Source of the DNA: Zasmidium citrigriseum
Lineage: Eukaryota; Ascomycota; Dothideomycetes; Mycosphaerellales; Mycosphaerellaceae
Length of the DNA: 14,918 bases
Reading direction: 5' to 3'
NCBI GenBank assembly: GCA_002786025.1
Contig: NHNW01000126.1
Location: forward strand, 1 to 14,918
The notes beneath the pieces were generated by a model. It was not told the DNA's origin and ran no database searches. It saw nothing but the letters and a program-made list of their open reading frames with translations. The number at the start of each line of letters is the position of its first letter. The first letter of the stretch is position 1. The translations under genes were made by a program, and so were the position numbers. This document shows positions 1 through 10,479 of the stretch, piece by piece.

Positions 1-1287
1 ATTTATAGAGTAAATAAACGTCTAGTAGCTCGCTTTTAGCTAAAGCGTACTTTAGAAGCTCGAATCCTACGTATATAGCTCGTAGTAGTAATATTTCCTT
101 TTAGCTTTACGTTAAAGTTAATAGATTAGAGTAGAGAGAAGGATTATTAATCGTTTAGGCGAGGCGTAGGGATATATACTATTACTAATTACGATACTAG
201 GGATAAGCCTAGCTCTAGGTTAGCCTATAGAGCTTACCTAGGAAACCTTATTATAACTTATAGGTAATAATACTTTCTTAGAGTAGTATCTATATAGGGT
301 ACTATAGGCTATATTATACGTATATTTAGAGTATATATATTAATTCTTCTCTTTACTACTATAGATAACTATACCTCCTCTTCGCTATCCTAGGCTAGTA
401 TACTCCTCCTATACTCTTCTAACTTATTTCTAACCTACTACGGTATAGGGAAAGTAGTTCGAACGTCGTCGTTAGGAATAGATAAGATATACCTTTATAG
501 AGCTAATAGACTAATCTTATAGTAGGCTATTACGATATTAAGTTATATACTAGGGATTAAAGGCTAGAGTTAGCGTTATAATTAAGAGCGTTAAAGGAGG
601 TAACGTTACCTAGAGGACCTACTATTCCGCTTTCTACGCGTACTATATATACGTAATCTACTCGAGGTATTACTAGATATAATAAAGATAGTCGTTAAGC
701 TTAGGAAGTAAGTATATTATCGATAGCTAGCGTCTATTTTACGAGAGAATAGCGAAATCTTCGAGGTATTAAACGCTTAGCTAGGCCTCTAATAAGATAG
801 TCTTAGCGTAATATTTCTAGCGCGATATTTCTAGCGTAATATTTAGATTAGCGGGCCTAGCCTAGCGGCTAAGGGCTCGCCTAGCCTATCTCGGGTTCGC
901 GCTAAACTTAATATTAATATTATATCCTCGATTAAGATTCCTTCTATAATAAGCCCTTCTATAAGGAATAATTGTTTCTAATTATATATAGTTATATAAA
1001 GGTATCTTCGATTCGTAATCTTTAGTATTATATTAGGACTACGAATTACTAAAATTATAGTACTAGTAGCTTCTATTAACCTATTTATAACTTATTAATA
1101 GGACCTATATTTCCTATCGCTCCTCTCGTTAGTATCTATAGCTAAATTTAGCTATATAGAGCGATTTCCTATCCTCTTTTACGTATTTTCCTATAGTAGT
1201 AATATAAATATTATAATAAAATATTAAATCTAAATACTATAATAAATTATTAACTTAACGCCTATATTACTCGAGTTTAATTAAATA
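1..1287. other. RIP-saturated relic DNA, no assignable gene
   Basis: I recognise no gene here. The stretch holds a single CA/TG site (TG at 973-974). Stops TAA and TAG are dense in all frames, as everywhere in the window. One weak coding-like run lies on the minus strand at about 640-365, where in-phase codons give a mixed, protein-like composition, but no family is recognisable and the plus strand reads almost as well. A short tandem repeat lies at 805-846. The block at 845-900 is richer in G and C than its surroundings. It is most likely part of the old repeat into which the central retrotransposon was inserted. Confidence 0.5.
805..846. repeat. Three tandem copies of a 14-bp unit
   Basis: Units at 805-818, 819-832 and 833-846 follow the pattern AGCGTAATATTTCT. 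The middle copy has CG where the others have TA, and the third ends AG instead of CT. The CG/TA doublet difference matches the pattern seen between the two LTRs of the central element. No function is evident. Confidence 0.7.
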
Positions 1288-1525
1288 GAGTTTATTATTA
1301 AAACCTAGTATTCCTCTCCTTCCGCGTAGTATAGAAACTAATACTACTACGACTAGCTCTACTATAACGGAGGATCGCCTCTAGGTATATAAGCCTTATA
1401 CTTAACTTTACTTAGTCTCCGCGAAAGCCTTTATTTAGGTCTCTATACTTCTTATCTACTACCTTAACTACTTTAAACGAATCTTTAGTATCTCGCTTTA
1501 CCTAGATTAATAGGAGTTAGCGTCT
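1288..1525 (-). pseudogene. Possible degraded coding stretch, coiled-coil-like, strand uncertain
   Basis: Read on the minus strand with each TAA/TAG taken as former CAA, CAG or TGG, this stretch gives a run rich in Gln, Arg, Lys, Ile, Leu and Glu. It resembles an amphipathic coiled coil (roughly 1525 down to 1390). The family is not recognised. The plus strand in the same register also gives a plausible but more hydrophobic reading, so orientation is a judgement. There is no start codon, as throughout the window. Confidence 0.18.
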
Positions 1526-2460
1526 TATCGTATTCTATACGACGTTAAAGTAGCTAGCGTAAATCTATAGTATAATTACTTATCTAGCCTTATTTATAGG
1601 GTTCCTATAGTTATACTCCTTAACTTATCTTATTAACGACTTAATTACTAGGACGAGCCTATTATACCTCTCTCGAGGGATCTCCCTATTAACGTTACTA
1701 TATATATATAAGATACTAGTAAAGTAGGGTCCTTCGTCGCTATCTATTAGTAGTACGAGTAAGGTAGTACCTAGGAGACTCTCGCCGTATTACCTACTAT
1801 ACTAACGAGCTTCCTTAAATATACCTAGTAAGCGTACTTTAATATACTTCGCGATACCTTCTACCTAGGTAGCGCGTAGAGATACGTAGTAGATAATAAC
1901 GTAGTCGAGGACGATAGCTTTAAAGAGATTGCCTTTACTATCGTCGATTTAGATAGTAGATAGTACTTAGAACGAGGATAATACTATATATAAGTTAGCT
2001 TTACGAAAATAAAGAATCGATAGTTATACCTATTATAACTACTTATAGATAGTAAATAAAATAGGTAGTTAATCTACGATACTACTAATACGTTTTAGAC
2101 CTACTTTAATAAAGACTAAATATATATATAGTAGTTTATAATTAAGGTATTATCGATAAAAAGTATCGCTAGTAGTATTATTAGGAGGAGGTAATCTAAA
2201 AATTAAGGAAGCTAGGCGCCGCTTTATACTCGAATTAAGTAGTTACGAGGTCTAGTATTACGCGATCCGTACCTTCCTTTAGAGGTAGATAGATACGTTA
2301 TACCTACTATATCGTAGTATATATTAGGCTATATAACCTCTTACGCTATAATTAATACCTCCTTCTATCGTTTTAAACCTCTTCTAGATACCTCTACTAA
2401 CTCTACGCCTTCTATCTACTCTACGTTAACTACTTATATATAAGATTCCTTTAAAGAACT

Positions 2461-3150
2461 TACTAATCTCTATATAAGCCTAGAGTTAGCGTACGTTTTA
2501 ATTTCTCGTCCTATCGTCGCTTACTAACTATCCGTTTAGAAACTTCTAAGGGTAAACTAAAGAAGCCTACTAAAACTATACTAATAATAGTAAGCCTTCT
2601 CGAAGAGGCTAGCGATCTCTTCGTTATAGTAGAGGTCGTAGCGGCTATAGGTAACCGCCTATTAATTATCTACTCTTATAACTATAAAGGAGAATAGGGC
2701 CTAGTAAAGGGAGGTAAAGATATAGCGTCGTAAATAAAGTAATAATACCCTAAGGCCTTCTAGTATTATCTAAACTTTATTAAGAGTAGTAATATATAGT
2801 ACCTTAGCCGCGGCCTCCTTATTCTACTATAAGAAGGCGAAGACGAAGAAGTATTTATTAGCTATCTAATAGTATCTTAGAATCTAACCCCTTATAAGGC
2901 TAACGATATCTTATAACGAATAAGGGAGGCTATATAGAAGCTAATAAGCGAGGTAAAGGAATAGGATAGAGAAGAGGTTAGAGAGGCGTATATATATATA
3001 ATTAATACTAGAGTATTTAAGGTACCTTAGGAAAAGACGAGAGTAGAGCTTAAGAAACTCGACGTCTAAGATAATACGTTATAGAGAGTCTTTAGTTAGA
3101 TATAGGTCTTAGTCCTCTAGAAGAAGTCTCGAGGAAGAGGTTTAAAGTAA
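2461..3150 (+). pseudogene. Degraded coding stretch of unknown family
   Basis: In the plus frame whose codons begin at 2461, the translation carries evenly spread charged residues, including a helical segment at about 2910-3060 with many Glu, Arg and Lys residues. The interrupting stops are all TAA or TAG, as expected from RIP of Gln and Trp codons. The antisense reading of the 2910-3060 segment is poor in charge and rich in Leu and Pro, which favours the plus strand here. I do not recognise a domain, and no start or end can be set because ATG codons have become ATA. An old transposon gene is the likeliest source, given the surroundings. Confidence 0.3.
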
Positions 3151-4141
3151 ATAGATACTCTAGCGACGTTAGGCGGTAGTATAGAATAGAAAGGATATAC
3201 CTAGGGAGGTATAATACTTACTACGTCGAGAACGAGGCGATATTAGTAGATATATTAAAATATAAGACCTAACTTTACTATAGCTCGTTTATCGTATCCG
3301 TAGCGTTCTTCTTCTATATACTTATTATAGATCTCGAAACTCTTATCTTACCTTAATTATAGTTCCTTAGTAGACTAATAGCGCTTAGAATCGTTAGTAG
3401 CGGCTCGCTAGTCTAGGTCCTATAATAAGCGTTCTTCGGTCGTTACGATATAGCTATTAATATATAATTATCGTAAAGCTCGAGCCTAGCCTAGTATCTT
3501 CTATATACCTAGTACTACCGCGAATAATAGTCTACTATTACGTACGAGTTAAGTCCTCGTATTAATTATTAGCTAAGAATATTAACGTAGACGATTAGCC
3601 GAATTATATAATTGTTATAAAGGACTCCTAGCGAAAGGAACTAGTTAGAGTAGGTCGTTCTATAGTCGTAAATTAATTATACTATAATCGCTAATTCTCG
3701 CGAGCTTATTTACGACTCGGCTACGTCTAGAGCTATATACGTCTACTACCTATAGTTTACTACGAGTTATATACTATAGGTATATACTTCGAACCTATAT
3801 AAATACTATACTACTCCTAGTCTATACTACTATAATCCCGTATAAAGTAGTAGTCGTCTATATCGAGTCTAGTATAGTCTTACTCTCTCCTTAAATTATC
3901 GAGATAGTTACTTATATTAGACTTTTCTTAGTACTATAAGTAAGTATATTAATAAATCGAGGAGGCTAGTAGAACTCTACCTCCTTTCTCGAATACTTAA
4001 GTCTAGCCGCGCTCTCTTAATCTTAGCGTCTACCTCCTCTATCCCTAACTATATTTATTAATCTCCGTCTTCTTATCCTATTATATAATACCTAATAAGT
4101 ATTAGCCTATTACTATTTACCCTTATTCTAAGATATATTAT
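3151..4141. other. RIP-saturated relic DNA, coding strand undecided
   Basis: No gene is assignable. Both strands give equally plausible in-phase readings, for example minus at about 3960-3240 and plus at about 3440-3780. That is expected when an original purine-any-pyrimidine codon bias survives. One TG remains, at 3613-3614. No terminal repeats, RNA gene or recognisable motif was found. Confidence 0.4.
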
Positions 4142-5554
4142 TATTACTACCTATAGGATTATCTACTAGACGATACTAACTACTATAGTAACTATAAGAA
4201 GGAGCTTAAAAGACCTAACTAAGCTACGTAGAGCGTACTAGTAGTAATAGGAGTACTAATTCCTACGTCCTCGATAGTTACTACTCTAGATATAATAGAT
4301 TATATATATTATAATATAAGTCCTAGTTATACTAGCCCGCTCTATTCTATACCCTCTCGAAAGGGTATAGTACTCTACGTAAAGAAGTCTTAAGAGCGAA
4401 TCTATCCTAAGTTCTAGTTAGTAGCGAATACTAGCGTTAATCTAATCTACCTAGACGTTTAGGAGGTACTAAAAGCTAAACTACGCTATAGCGACGAAGA
4501 TAAAGATATTATATTATATATAGAGATATACGAGGTAATAGTAATAATAGACGATACGTATAGTACTAATAGGTAGTACTAGAGTAAGAAATAGTAGCCT
4601 AAGGCTAAGACGTACTTATAAGTATTAAAGATACCTCTTAAGGACTTCTTCGAAATTACCCTAGACTCCTACTAATATAGATATAATACGGAAGAGTAGA
4701 TTATTAATATATTTACTAAGAATAATAGTAATCTAGCCTACTAGATAGAGATATAGCTATAATATACTCTCTATATTACGAAAAGGAGGCCTACGCCTCC
4801 CTAGCTACTAGAACGAGTTACGCCTCCCTTCGCCTAGTATAATAAAAAGTAGTTAGACTACTAGCTTATAGAAAGATAACCTAGTAATCTACCTATTAAT
4901 AGTATACTTAAGAGGAAGACTATCTTTAAACTATTTATTGTTATAGATATTAACGATAACGCGGAGCTAAATAGTATTCGTTTATTCGGCCTACCTACTA
5001 TCGTTTCGCGTCCTAGTATACTATAACTTCCTCTCCTCTTATACCGTTAAAGCTAGCTATCTAGCTCTCTAGGCGTATCTAGCCGCCTATAGAGTCCTTA
5101 AAATAATAAGTATATAGGTATAAGATCTAATAAGAAGTTAGCGATACTAATCCGCGATAATATAGGTAACTATATTAATAAGGAGTATTTCTAGGCTATT
5201 ATAGACGATATTATTTACGAGCGTTACTCTTCCTATACGATTAATCCCGCGGTTTATTATTTATTACTAATAGGCGCTTAAGGTAATACGAACGTAATCG
5301 ATAATAACTTAGATTTAGATAAGCTCTTTAATATACTATCCTTCGCTAAGGCGCTAGTTAGAATATAGCTCTCTCGTTAGTAGTAGAAGAGCCTAGTACT
5401 TAATTATATAGTACTAACCTTATCTTATCTATTGTCCTCTATACTATCTATTATATAAGAGGTTTAGGCTCCTCGTACTTAGATAGAGGCTAGCTTAATA
5501 AGTAATTTAGATAGAGAGAGTATACCTAATAAGTACTATATATATCTTAAGAAG
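4142..5554 (+). pseudogene. Degraded reading frame interrupted by the LTR element (5' part)
   Basis: A plus-strand frame with codons starting at 4142 can be followed without a phase change to 5554, the base before the 5' LTR. Stops are all TAA or TAG and could derive from Gln or Trp codons. It contains clusters of Asp, Glu, Lys and Asn typical of a soluble protein (4440-4700, 5130-5370). The frame appears to continue past the retrotransposon from 12369 to about 12560, where it again reads like protein. No known domain is recognised. The antisense strand also reads acceptably over 4950-5450, so strand and even coding status are uncertain. If real, this was a repeat-borne gene disrupted by the insertion. 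Confidence 0.25.
5550..5554. repeat. Target-site duplication AGAAG, left copy
   Basis: The five bases AGAAG abut the outer edge of the 5' LTR and recur directly after the 3' LTR at 12364-12368. Five base pairs is the usual duplication left by Ty3/gypsy integrases. It fixes the element borders and shows that both LTRs belong to one insertion. Confidence 0.9.
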
Positions 5555-5729
5555 TATTATAAGCTAACGTTAACGCCCGAGTTACGCGCGGTTACGTAAC
5601 TCTAGCTTAGCCCGCTAACGCCTAGCTTAGTAGGCCTATAACTACTCCGCTTTCCTCGCCCTCCTCTTCTAGATAGCTTGTCGAATATTAAACTATTTAC
5701 GCTTAACCCTATTATATAGTCCCCTTATA
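5555..5729 (+). repeat. 5' LTR (175 bp)
   Basis: It begins TATTATAAGC and ends CCCCTTATA. These are most simply a former TG...CA-bounded LTR (TGTTAT...TTACA type) whose ends were converted to TA. It aligns to the 3' LTR without gaps at a constant offset of 6,634. There are 12 differences, all transitions, eight of them in four CG/TA doublets. One TG remains (5679-5680), and it is TA in the other LTR. At 175 bp it is short for a gypsy LTR but within the range for fungal elements. No TATA box or polyadenylation signal can be trusted in this background. Confidence 0.95.
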
Positions 5730-5747
5730 TTATATTTAACTATACCC
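5730..5747 (+). other. Expected primer-binding site region
   Basis: The tRNA primer site of an LTR element lies directly after the 5' LTR. The bases here start TTATATTTAACT. RIP will have altered any CA or TG within it, and I cannot match it to a particular tRNA. The position is inferred from element structure only. Confidence 0.4.
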
Positions 5748-5786
5748 TTTAGACGCTCTTCTAAGACGTCCTCTAATACTACTACT

Positions 5787-5880
5787 ACTCCTCGATAGTA
5801 ATAGTACTTATTAACACTCGCGCTACTCCTCGATAGTAATAGTATTTAGGTACTACTACTACTCCTTAATAGTAATAGTA
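5787..5880 (+). repeat. Three imperfect 20-bp repeats in the leader
   Basis: Units at 5787-5806, 5825-5844 and 5861-5880 share the pattern ACTCCTCGATAGTAATAGTA. The third has TTAA for TCGA, so it again differs from the others at a CG. They are spaced 38 and 36 bp apart, between the 5' LTR and gag. This could be a repeated leader structure or the eroded start of gag. No role is evident. Confidence 0.7.
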
Positions 5881-7724
5881 TCCTCGAGTCCTATAGCGAC
5901 TCCCTATTAGGTTAAGTACCTTCTATAGTTATTACCTATTTTATTATATCGTCTAATATCTCCTATCCCTAGCTACCTAAGCGCCTTAACCGCGACTCGG
6001 CGCTATTTACGCTTAACCTAGCGCCTAATACTTAGGCTATACTCGATAACCTAGAACTAGATCTAGATCCTTTCCTATAGTATTAGGAGGTATAGAACGC
6101 GATTCTCGAAGAGCTTCCCTAAGGCGAGACCTCTATAACCTCGAATAGTATTAATCTTACCTATCTCCTACCTAACGAAGATATTAATAGTACGTAGTAG
6201 ACGACTACTATCGACTACGATAATCGCTAGGGTAATACTAATACTCTTCGCCTCCCCTTAAATAGATTAAGGGAACTCGATACTAAGTAGTTCGTCTAGC
6301 TAGTATAAGAGAAACTAGACGATATCTACTTCCTAATACGTAAGATCTAGGGCACTTAGTAGGATATTCTTACTAACTATATCGTACTTTATAAGGCGAA
6401 CTAGCTTAATAAAAAGAAGTTTAAGAAGGCTCTTAATAATATTAAGTAGCTAAATAGAAAGCTACGTAAGGTAGAAGGTAAGAAGAAGGATTAGTATAAG
6501 GCCTATCGAGAGGCTAAGGTAGATAAGATCCGAGTCTAGATAGAAGCTAATTAGCTCGAGTAAGAGCGCGATATACTAAAGGCTTAATACGATACGCTAA
6601 GGGCCGAGTACGATAACCTCTACTAGAACGATACTACTAACTACTCGCGAGGTTAGTCGCCTACTTCTCGTCCGTTACTACCTTATTACTCTAACTCCTC
6701 TCTCTCCCTCGAGCGCTACTACTACTATAGTAATAGCTCTAAGTCTACTCCGCCCCGCCGAGCGTCCCGCTATAATAGTAGTCTAAGTAACTTCTCGTCC
6801 TCGTCCTTCGACTCTAAATCTAATACTAGTAGCTAGCGCTAATATACTCGTAAGAAGAGTAAGAAGACTAAGCTAGAGAAGAAGAAGAGTAAGGCTAAGA
6901 AGGTATTTAATATTAACTCTAACTCTAATAATAGTAACGAAGGTATCGTCGAGTATAACCCTATACTATCTACTAGATTTAAGACTAGTCGCGACGTTCG
7001 TAATCCTTAGTAGTTCTCTAGTAATAGTAAGGGTATCTCCTTTAATAAATAGATAGATACCCTTAGTAGTAAGCTCGCTATTACTCGCTTCTACGACGTA
7101 CTAGCTACCCTTAACTTTATCCTTAATTGTACTACTAGCGTTACCTATAGTAGTATTAAGGCTATAGTCCCTCCTTAGCTCCGCCTACGTAAGACGTTTA
7201 ACTCTTAGAGCTACTTTACTTTTACTAAGGCTTACTTTAATTTCCTCGATAACTATTTTAGCGCGTATAACGCTATTAGTAACGCCTAATACTAGATAGA
7301 TAAGCTAGAGATAGGGTCTATAGAGAAGTTCTTAGACTTCTATCCTCGATATTAGAAACTCGACGCCTACCTACTTAAGATTACTAGTAAGTAGAGTAAC
7401 TTACTTAAAGCTCGTAAGCTTTTTAAGAAGCTTAATATTAAGTATAAGACTAGACTATAGATATAGATCTACGAGTTACTAAAGGAATTAGTAGCTCTCT
7501 ACTAGCGCTTCTAGTAGGAGACTACTATTATCGACGATATATATCTACGCGAGAAGCCTAAGAAGGACGCTAGCGCCGCTAGTAGCTAGAAGACTTAGAA
7601 GATCGGTTCGAACTCTAACGCTAACCCTTCTAGCCTTAAGCTATAGAGCTAGCGCCTCGACGAGTTTAAAGATATACCTCGTATAACCGATAAACTTAAG
7701 AAGTAACTCGACGCTAAGAATCGC

Positions 7725-7772
7725 TACTACTACTACCGCCGCGTTAGTTATAGCCTAAATAACTCTACTTGT
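7725..7772 (+). other. Zinc-knuckle (CCHC) relic
   Basis: In the gag frame, four TAC codons at 7725-7736 are followed by two Arg codons, Val, a Ser codon (from Gly), a TAT codon (from His) at 7749 and an intact TGT Cys at 7770. This fits C-x2-C-x4-H-x6-C with the first three ligands changed to Tyr by RIP. Retroelement Gag knuckles usually have x4 before the last Cys, so the spacing is either a variant or I have mis-set the last ligand. Confidence 0.55.
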
Positions 7773-7876
7773 CCCCTATTTAAGTATAAGCGACTAGTAA
7801 GCTATATTCCGCCTAAGACTACGCTAGCGCCTATAGTTACGCCTATACTAGCTATAATTACTAGCGTCCCCGACTT

Positions 7877-7883
7877 GGGAAAA
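7877..7883 (+). promoter_or_regulatory. Candidate -1 ribosomal frameshift heptamer GGGAAAA
   Basis: The bases read G GGA AAA in the gag frame, which is the X XXY YYZ form for -1 slippage. The gag frame closes four bases later with TAG (7887-7889). The pol frame lies exactly one base back and is followed to the chromodomain. The TTGGGA here also holds one of the few surviving TG sites. In such RIP-altered sequence a downstream pseudoknot cannot be judged. An alternative is a stop-codon bypass, or that the heptamer is coincidental. Confidence 0.5.
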
Positions 7884-8065
7884 GTATAGACTACTATTCT
7901 AGTATAATAAATAGTAGTCCTTTAAGTATATTATAAGGACTAGTATACGCCTTATTATTATTAATACTAGTTTCCTTTATTACCTCTATAGAAGAGACTA
8001 ATATACTAAGTATTAACGAACACTTCGTCGTAAATAGTACTATTAACAGTTATAATACAATAATT

Positions 8066-8095
8066 TTTCTTAATAATAGTAGTACTACTTCTTTC
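8066..8095 (+). other. Aspartic protease active-site relic
   Basis: The pol frame reads Phe-Leu-Asn-Asn-Ser-Ser-Thr-Thr-Ser-Phe. This matches the hydrophobic-Asp-x-Gly-(Ser/Ala)-Thr motif of retroelement proteases if the Asn at 8072 was Asp (GAT after T) and the Ser at 8078 was Gly (GGT after T), both TpG to TpA changes. A cluster of three unmutated CA sites lies just upstream (8021-8059). Confidence 0.5.
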
Positions 8096-8767
8096 TATAA
8101 TATACTCTATACGTAATACTACTAGCTACCTCTACTACTATTAAAGACGCCTATTCCCCTTAGACTCGTAGATATATCTAAAGCGGCTTCCTCTATTACT
8201 TACTTCGTATTAATCTATTTAGATATTAGCGGTTATACTAAGAAGCTTAAGTACTTTATTGCTAACCTTAGATATAATATGTCGCTTAGCCGCGACTAGT
8301 ACTATAAGTACTAACCGTATAAAGACTAGCGATAGGATAGTCTAACCTTTACCTAATCTAGCTACTATAGTTATAGCCCTTATAAGGACGTTTTAGTCCC
8401 TACTCTACGTAACGTATACCCTATACCTTTCTAGGACCGTCCTCGCGACTCTAAATAGACTAATAGGCTACCTTCTCGACCCCTCTAGAATAGAGACCTC
8501 GACGCTAATATTAAGAAGGTAGGAGCCTAGGCTTTTAGTATATACGCTTAGCGATAAGGAGTAGAGGTATTCCTATATTAACTCTAAATACTAATTATAG
8601 AAGTTCTACTATACTCGTTAGAACTAGTATTCTCTTACGCTATATACGCGCCGTCTAACGTTACTAAATTTATATAGACCCGCAATAAAGACGAAGACGT
8701 CTATAGTAAGCTTCCTAAGGAATACTAGGATTAGGTAGACGTATAGTCTCGTCGAGAAGTAGATAAG

Positions 8768-9500
8768 CTACCTCCTTATCGCTTAACTAATTATAAGATC
8801 TATCTTAAGGATAATAGTAAGCTACTATATATTAGGCCCTAGCCTATATTAAATATCGAGAACGAAGTTATTAAGAAGTAGATAGATAACTAGCTTAAGA
8901 AAAGTAATATCTAGCCTAGTACTTTATCCGCCGCCTTACTCGTCCTTATCGTTCGTAAACCGAGTAGTAGGCTACGTATCTATTAAGACTTCCGAGTATT
9001 AAACGAGCTTACCGTTAAAAGTAGGTATCTAATACCTCTTATCTAGGATACTTTAAATAAGATAGTAGGGAAGTAGTAGTATACTAAGCTCGACGTTATT
9101 ACTATATTTAATCGTATTCGTATTATAGAAGGTAACGAGTAGAAGACCGCGTTTACTACGAGGTATAGATAGTTCGAGTACTTTATTATACTATTCGGGC
9201 TTTATAACGCCCCTAGTACCTTCTAGTCCTATATTAACGACTCGCTCTACGATTATCTAGACGACTTCGTATCCGCCTATCTTAACGATCTCCTTATCTT
9301 TAGCGATACCTATAAGGAGTACGTCCTATACGTATAGAAGGTACTAGATAAACTTCGCGCTACTAGCCTATAGCTCGATATCGATAAGTACGAGTTTTAC
9401 GTTAAATAAACGAAGTACCTTAGCCTTATTATTAGTACTAATAGTATCCGTATAGACTCGATAAAGGTAGAAGCTATCTATAAGTAGTTAATACTATAGA
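8768..9500 (+). other. Reverse transcriptase domain relic
   Basis: The domain opens with Leu-Pro-Pro-(Tyr for His)-Arg, the usual gypsy RT entry. It continues through the Lys-Pro-Ser-Ser-x-Leu-Arg segment (about 8967), the TKLD motif with its catalytic Asp intact (9092-9094), and an Asn-Ala-Pro-(Ser/Ala)-Thr-Phe segment (about 9209-9225). It ends with the YLDD box, now Tyr-Leu-Asn-Asp at 9278-9289. The Asp to Asn change at 9284 comes from CTT GAC becoming CTT AAC. That change alone would abolish polymerase activity. Confidence 0.9.
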
Positions 9501-9700
9501 GTATTAAAGACGTCCTTTCCTTCCTTAGCTTTGCTAACTTCTACTAACGCTTTATACGTAGGTATTCTAAGATTGCTCTACTACTTACTAACTTAACGAG
9601 AAAGTCTAACGAGCGTAAGACTTAGAGTTAGACGCTAGAGTACGAGAAGGCCTTTACTACCCTTAAGGTAGCGTTTACTAGTAATACTATACTAGCCTAT

Positions 9701-10080
9701 TTTATACCTAGAAAGGAAATAGTTATAGAAACTAACGCCTCTAACTTCGTAACTATAGTAGTCCTCTCTTAGTATAATAACGAGGGCGTCCTACGCCTAG
9801 TTACGTATATATCTAAGAAGATATCCCCTTAGGAGTATAATTACGATATCTACGATAAGGAACTACTTACTATTATTAAGGCTTTCGAAGAATAGTAGCC
9901 TAAGCTAATAGCCTACTATTATAATAAGGAAAACCTAGACTCTACTAACCCTAAAGGTAAGCCTATCCTCGTCTACTCTAACTATAAGAACCTAGAGTAC
10001 TTTATAATAAGTAAGTAACTTAATAGGCGATAGGCTTACTAGTCTAAGTTCCTATTATAGTTCTTCTTTAAAGTTATCTA
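9701..10080 (+). other. RNase H domain relic
   Basis: The frame gives the gypsy RNase H entry Thr-(Asp)-Ala-Ser, now Thr-Asn-Ala-Ser at 9731-9742. It is followed by a Val-rich strand and the Tyr-Ile-Ser-Lys-Lys stretch with the following Asn-Tyr-(Asp)-Ile-Tyr-Asp-Lys-Glu-Leu-Leu motif (about 9806-9870). The first catalytic Asp is Asn by the same TpG to TpA route. The rest matches the family's length and order. Confidence 0.8.
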
Positions 10081-10479
10081 TTAACCTAGCGCGTAAGGTA
10101 CTAAGCCTAATAGCCTTACTAGACGACTATAAGATCGCCCTTCTAACCCTTCTAATCTACGGTTAACGTAGTAACTATATACGTTACTACCTCTAAAGAT
10201 AGTACTCTATTTAGACGCTACTATTCCTAACGCCGTTAGCCTTAGCTCTATAAGCGTTAACCTATACTAAGAATCTAATCTACTCCTTAAGGTACGCGAG
10301 GCGTACTAGGATACTAACGTTTAAGAAGTACTTACTTAGGTTACTACTAGCCTACTAGCTAAGCTACTTCGTACTTAGAAGATTAACGATCGTAACGCTA
10401 AAGCCGTTAATAGCCTTATATACGTTAAGAACTAGTACGGCCTCTATACTCTATACGTTCCGCCTAGCTCTAAACTATA

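Larger units (their letters stand above)
6000..7889 (+). pseudogene. Gag relic of the Ty3/gypsy element
   Basis: The frame with codons starting at 6000 reads through without a phase change to the candidate slippery site at 7877-7883. In order it shows an acidic, Trp-rich (as now inferred from TAG) N-terminal part, a strongly basic Lys-rich segment (6414-6560), a Ser-rich linker with basic patches (6700-6960), a capsid-like helical region with Phe, Leu and Tyr spacing (about 7080-7540), and a C-terminal zinc-knuckle relic at 7725-7772. The knuckle shows Tyr codons where two Cys stood (7725, 7734; TGC to TAC) and where a His stood (7749; CAT to TAT), followed by an intact TGT Cys codon at 7770. 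The last spacing is six residues, longer than the usual four. The start is unknown because ATG is now ATA, so 6000 is a working limit. Confidence 0.7.

Noticed and set aside
1681..2550. A plus-strand gene relic in the frame starting at 1691
   Set aside because: The minus strand over the same stretch (about 1990-1740) reads at least as well, and no motif decides between them, so it was not listed as a gene.
4350..4373. Hairpin ATACCCT...AGGGTAT as a transcription terminator
   Set aside because: A 7-bp stem without a T run in DNA of limited base vocabulary is expected by chance, and intrinsic terminators are a bacterial feature.
4785..4800. GGAGGC-CTAC-GCCTCC palindrome as an operator
   Set aside because: A six-base stem in a low-complexity dinucleotide background, with no gene to regulate.
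8279..8281. ATG as an internal pol start codon
   Set aside because: It is an in-frame Met codon of pol downstream of the protease motif and followed by many stops. It is a survivor of RIP and not a start.
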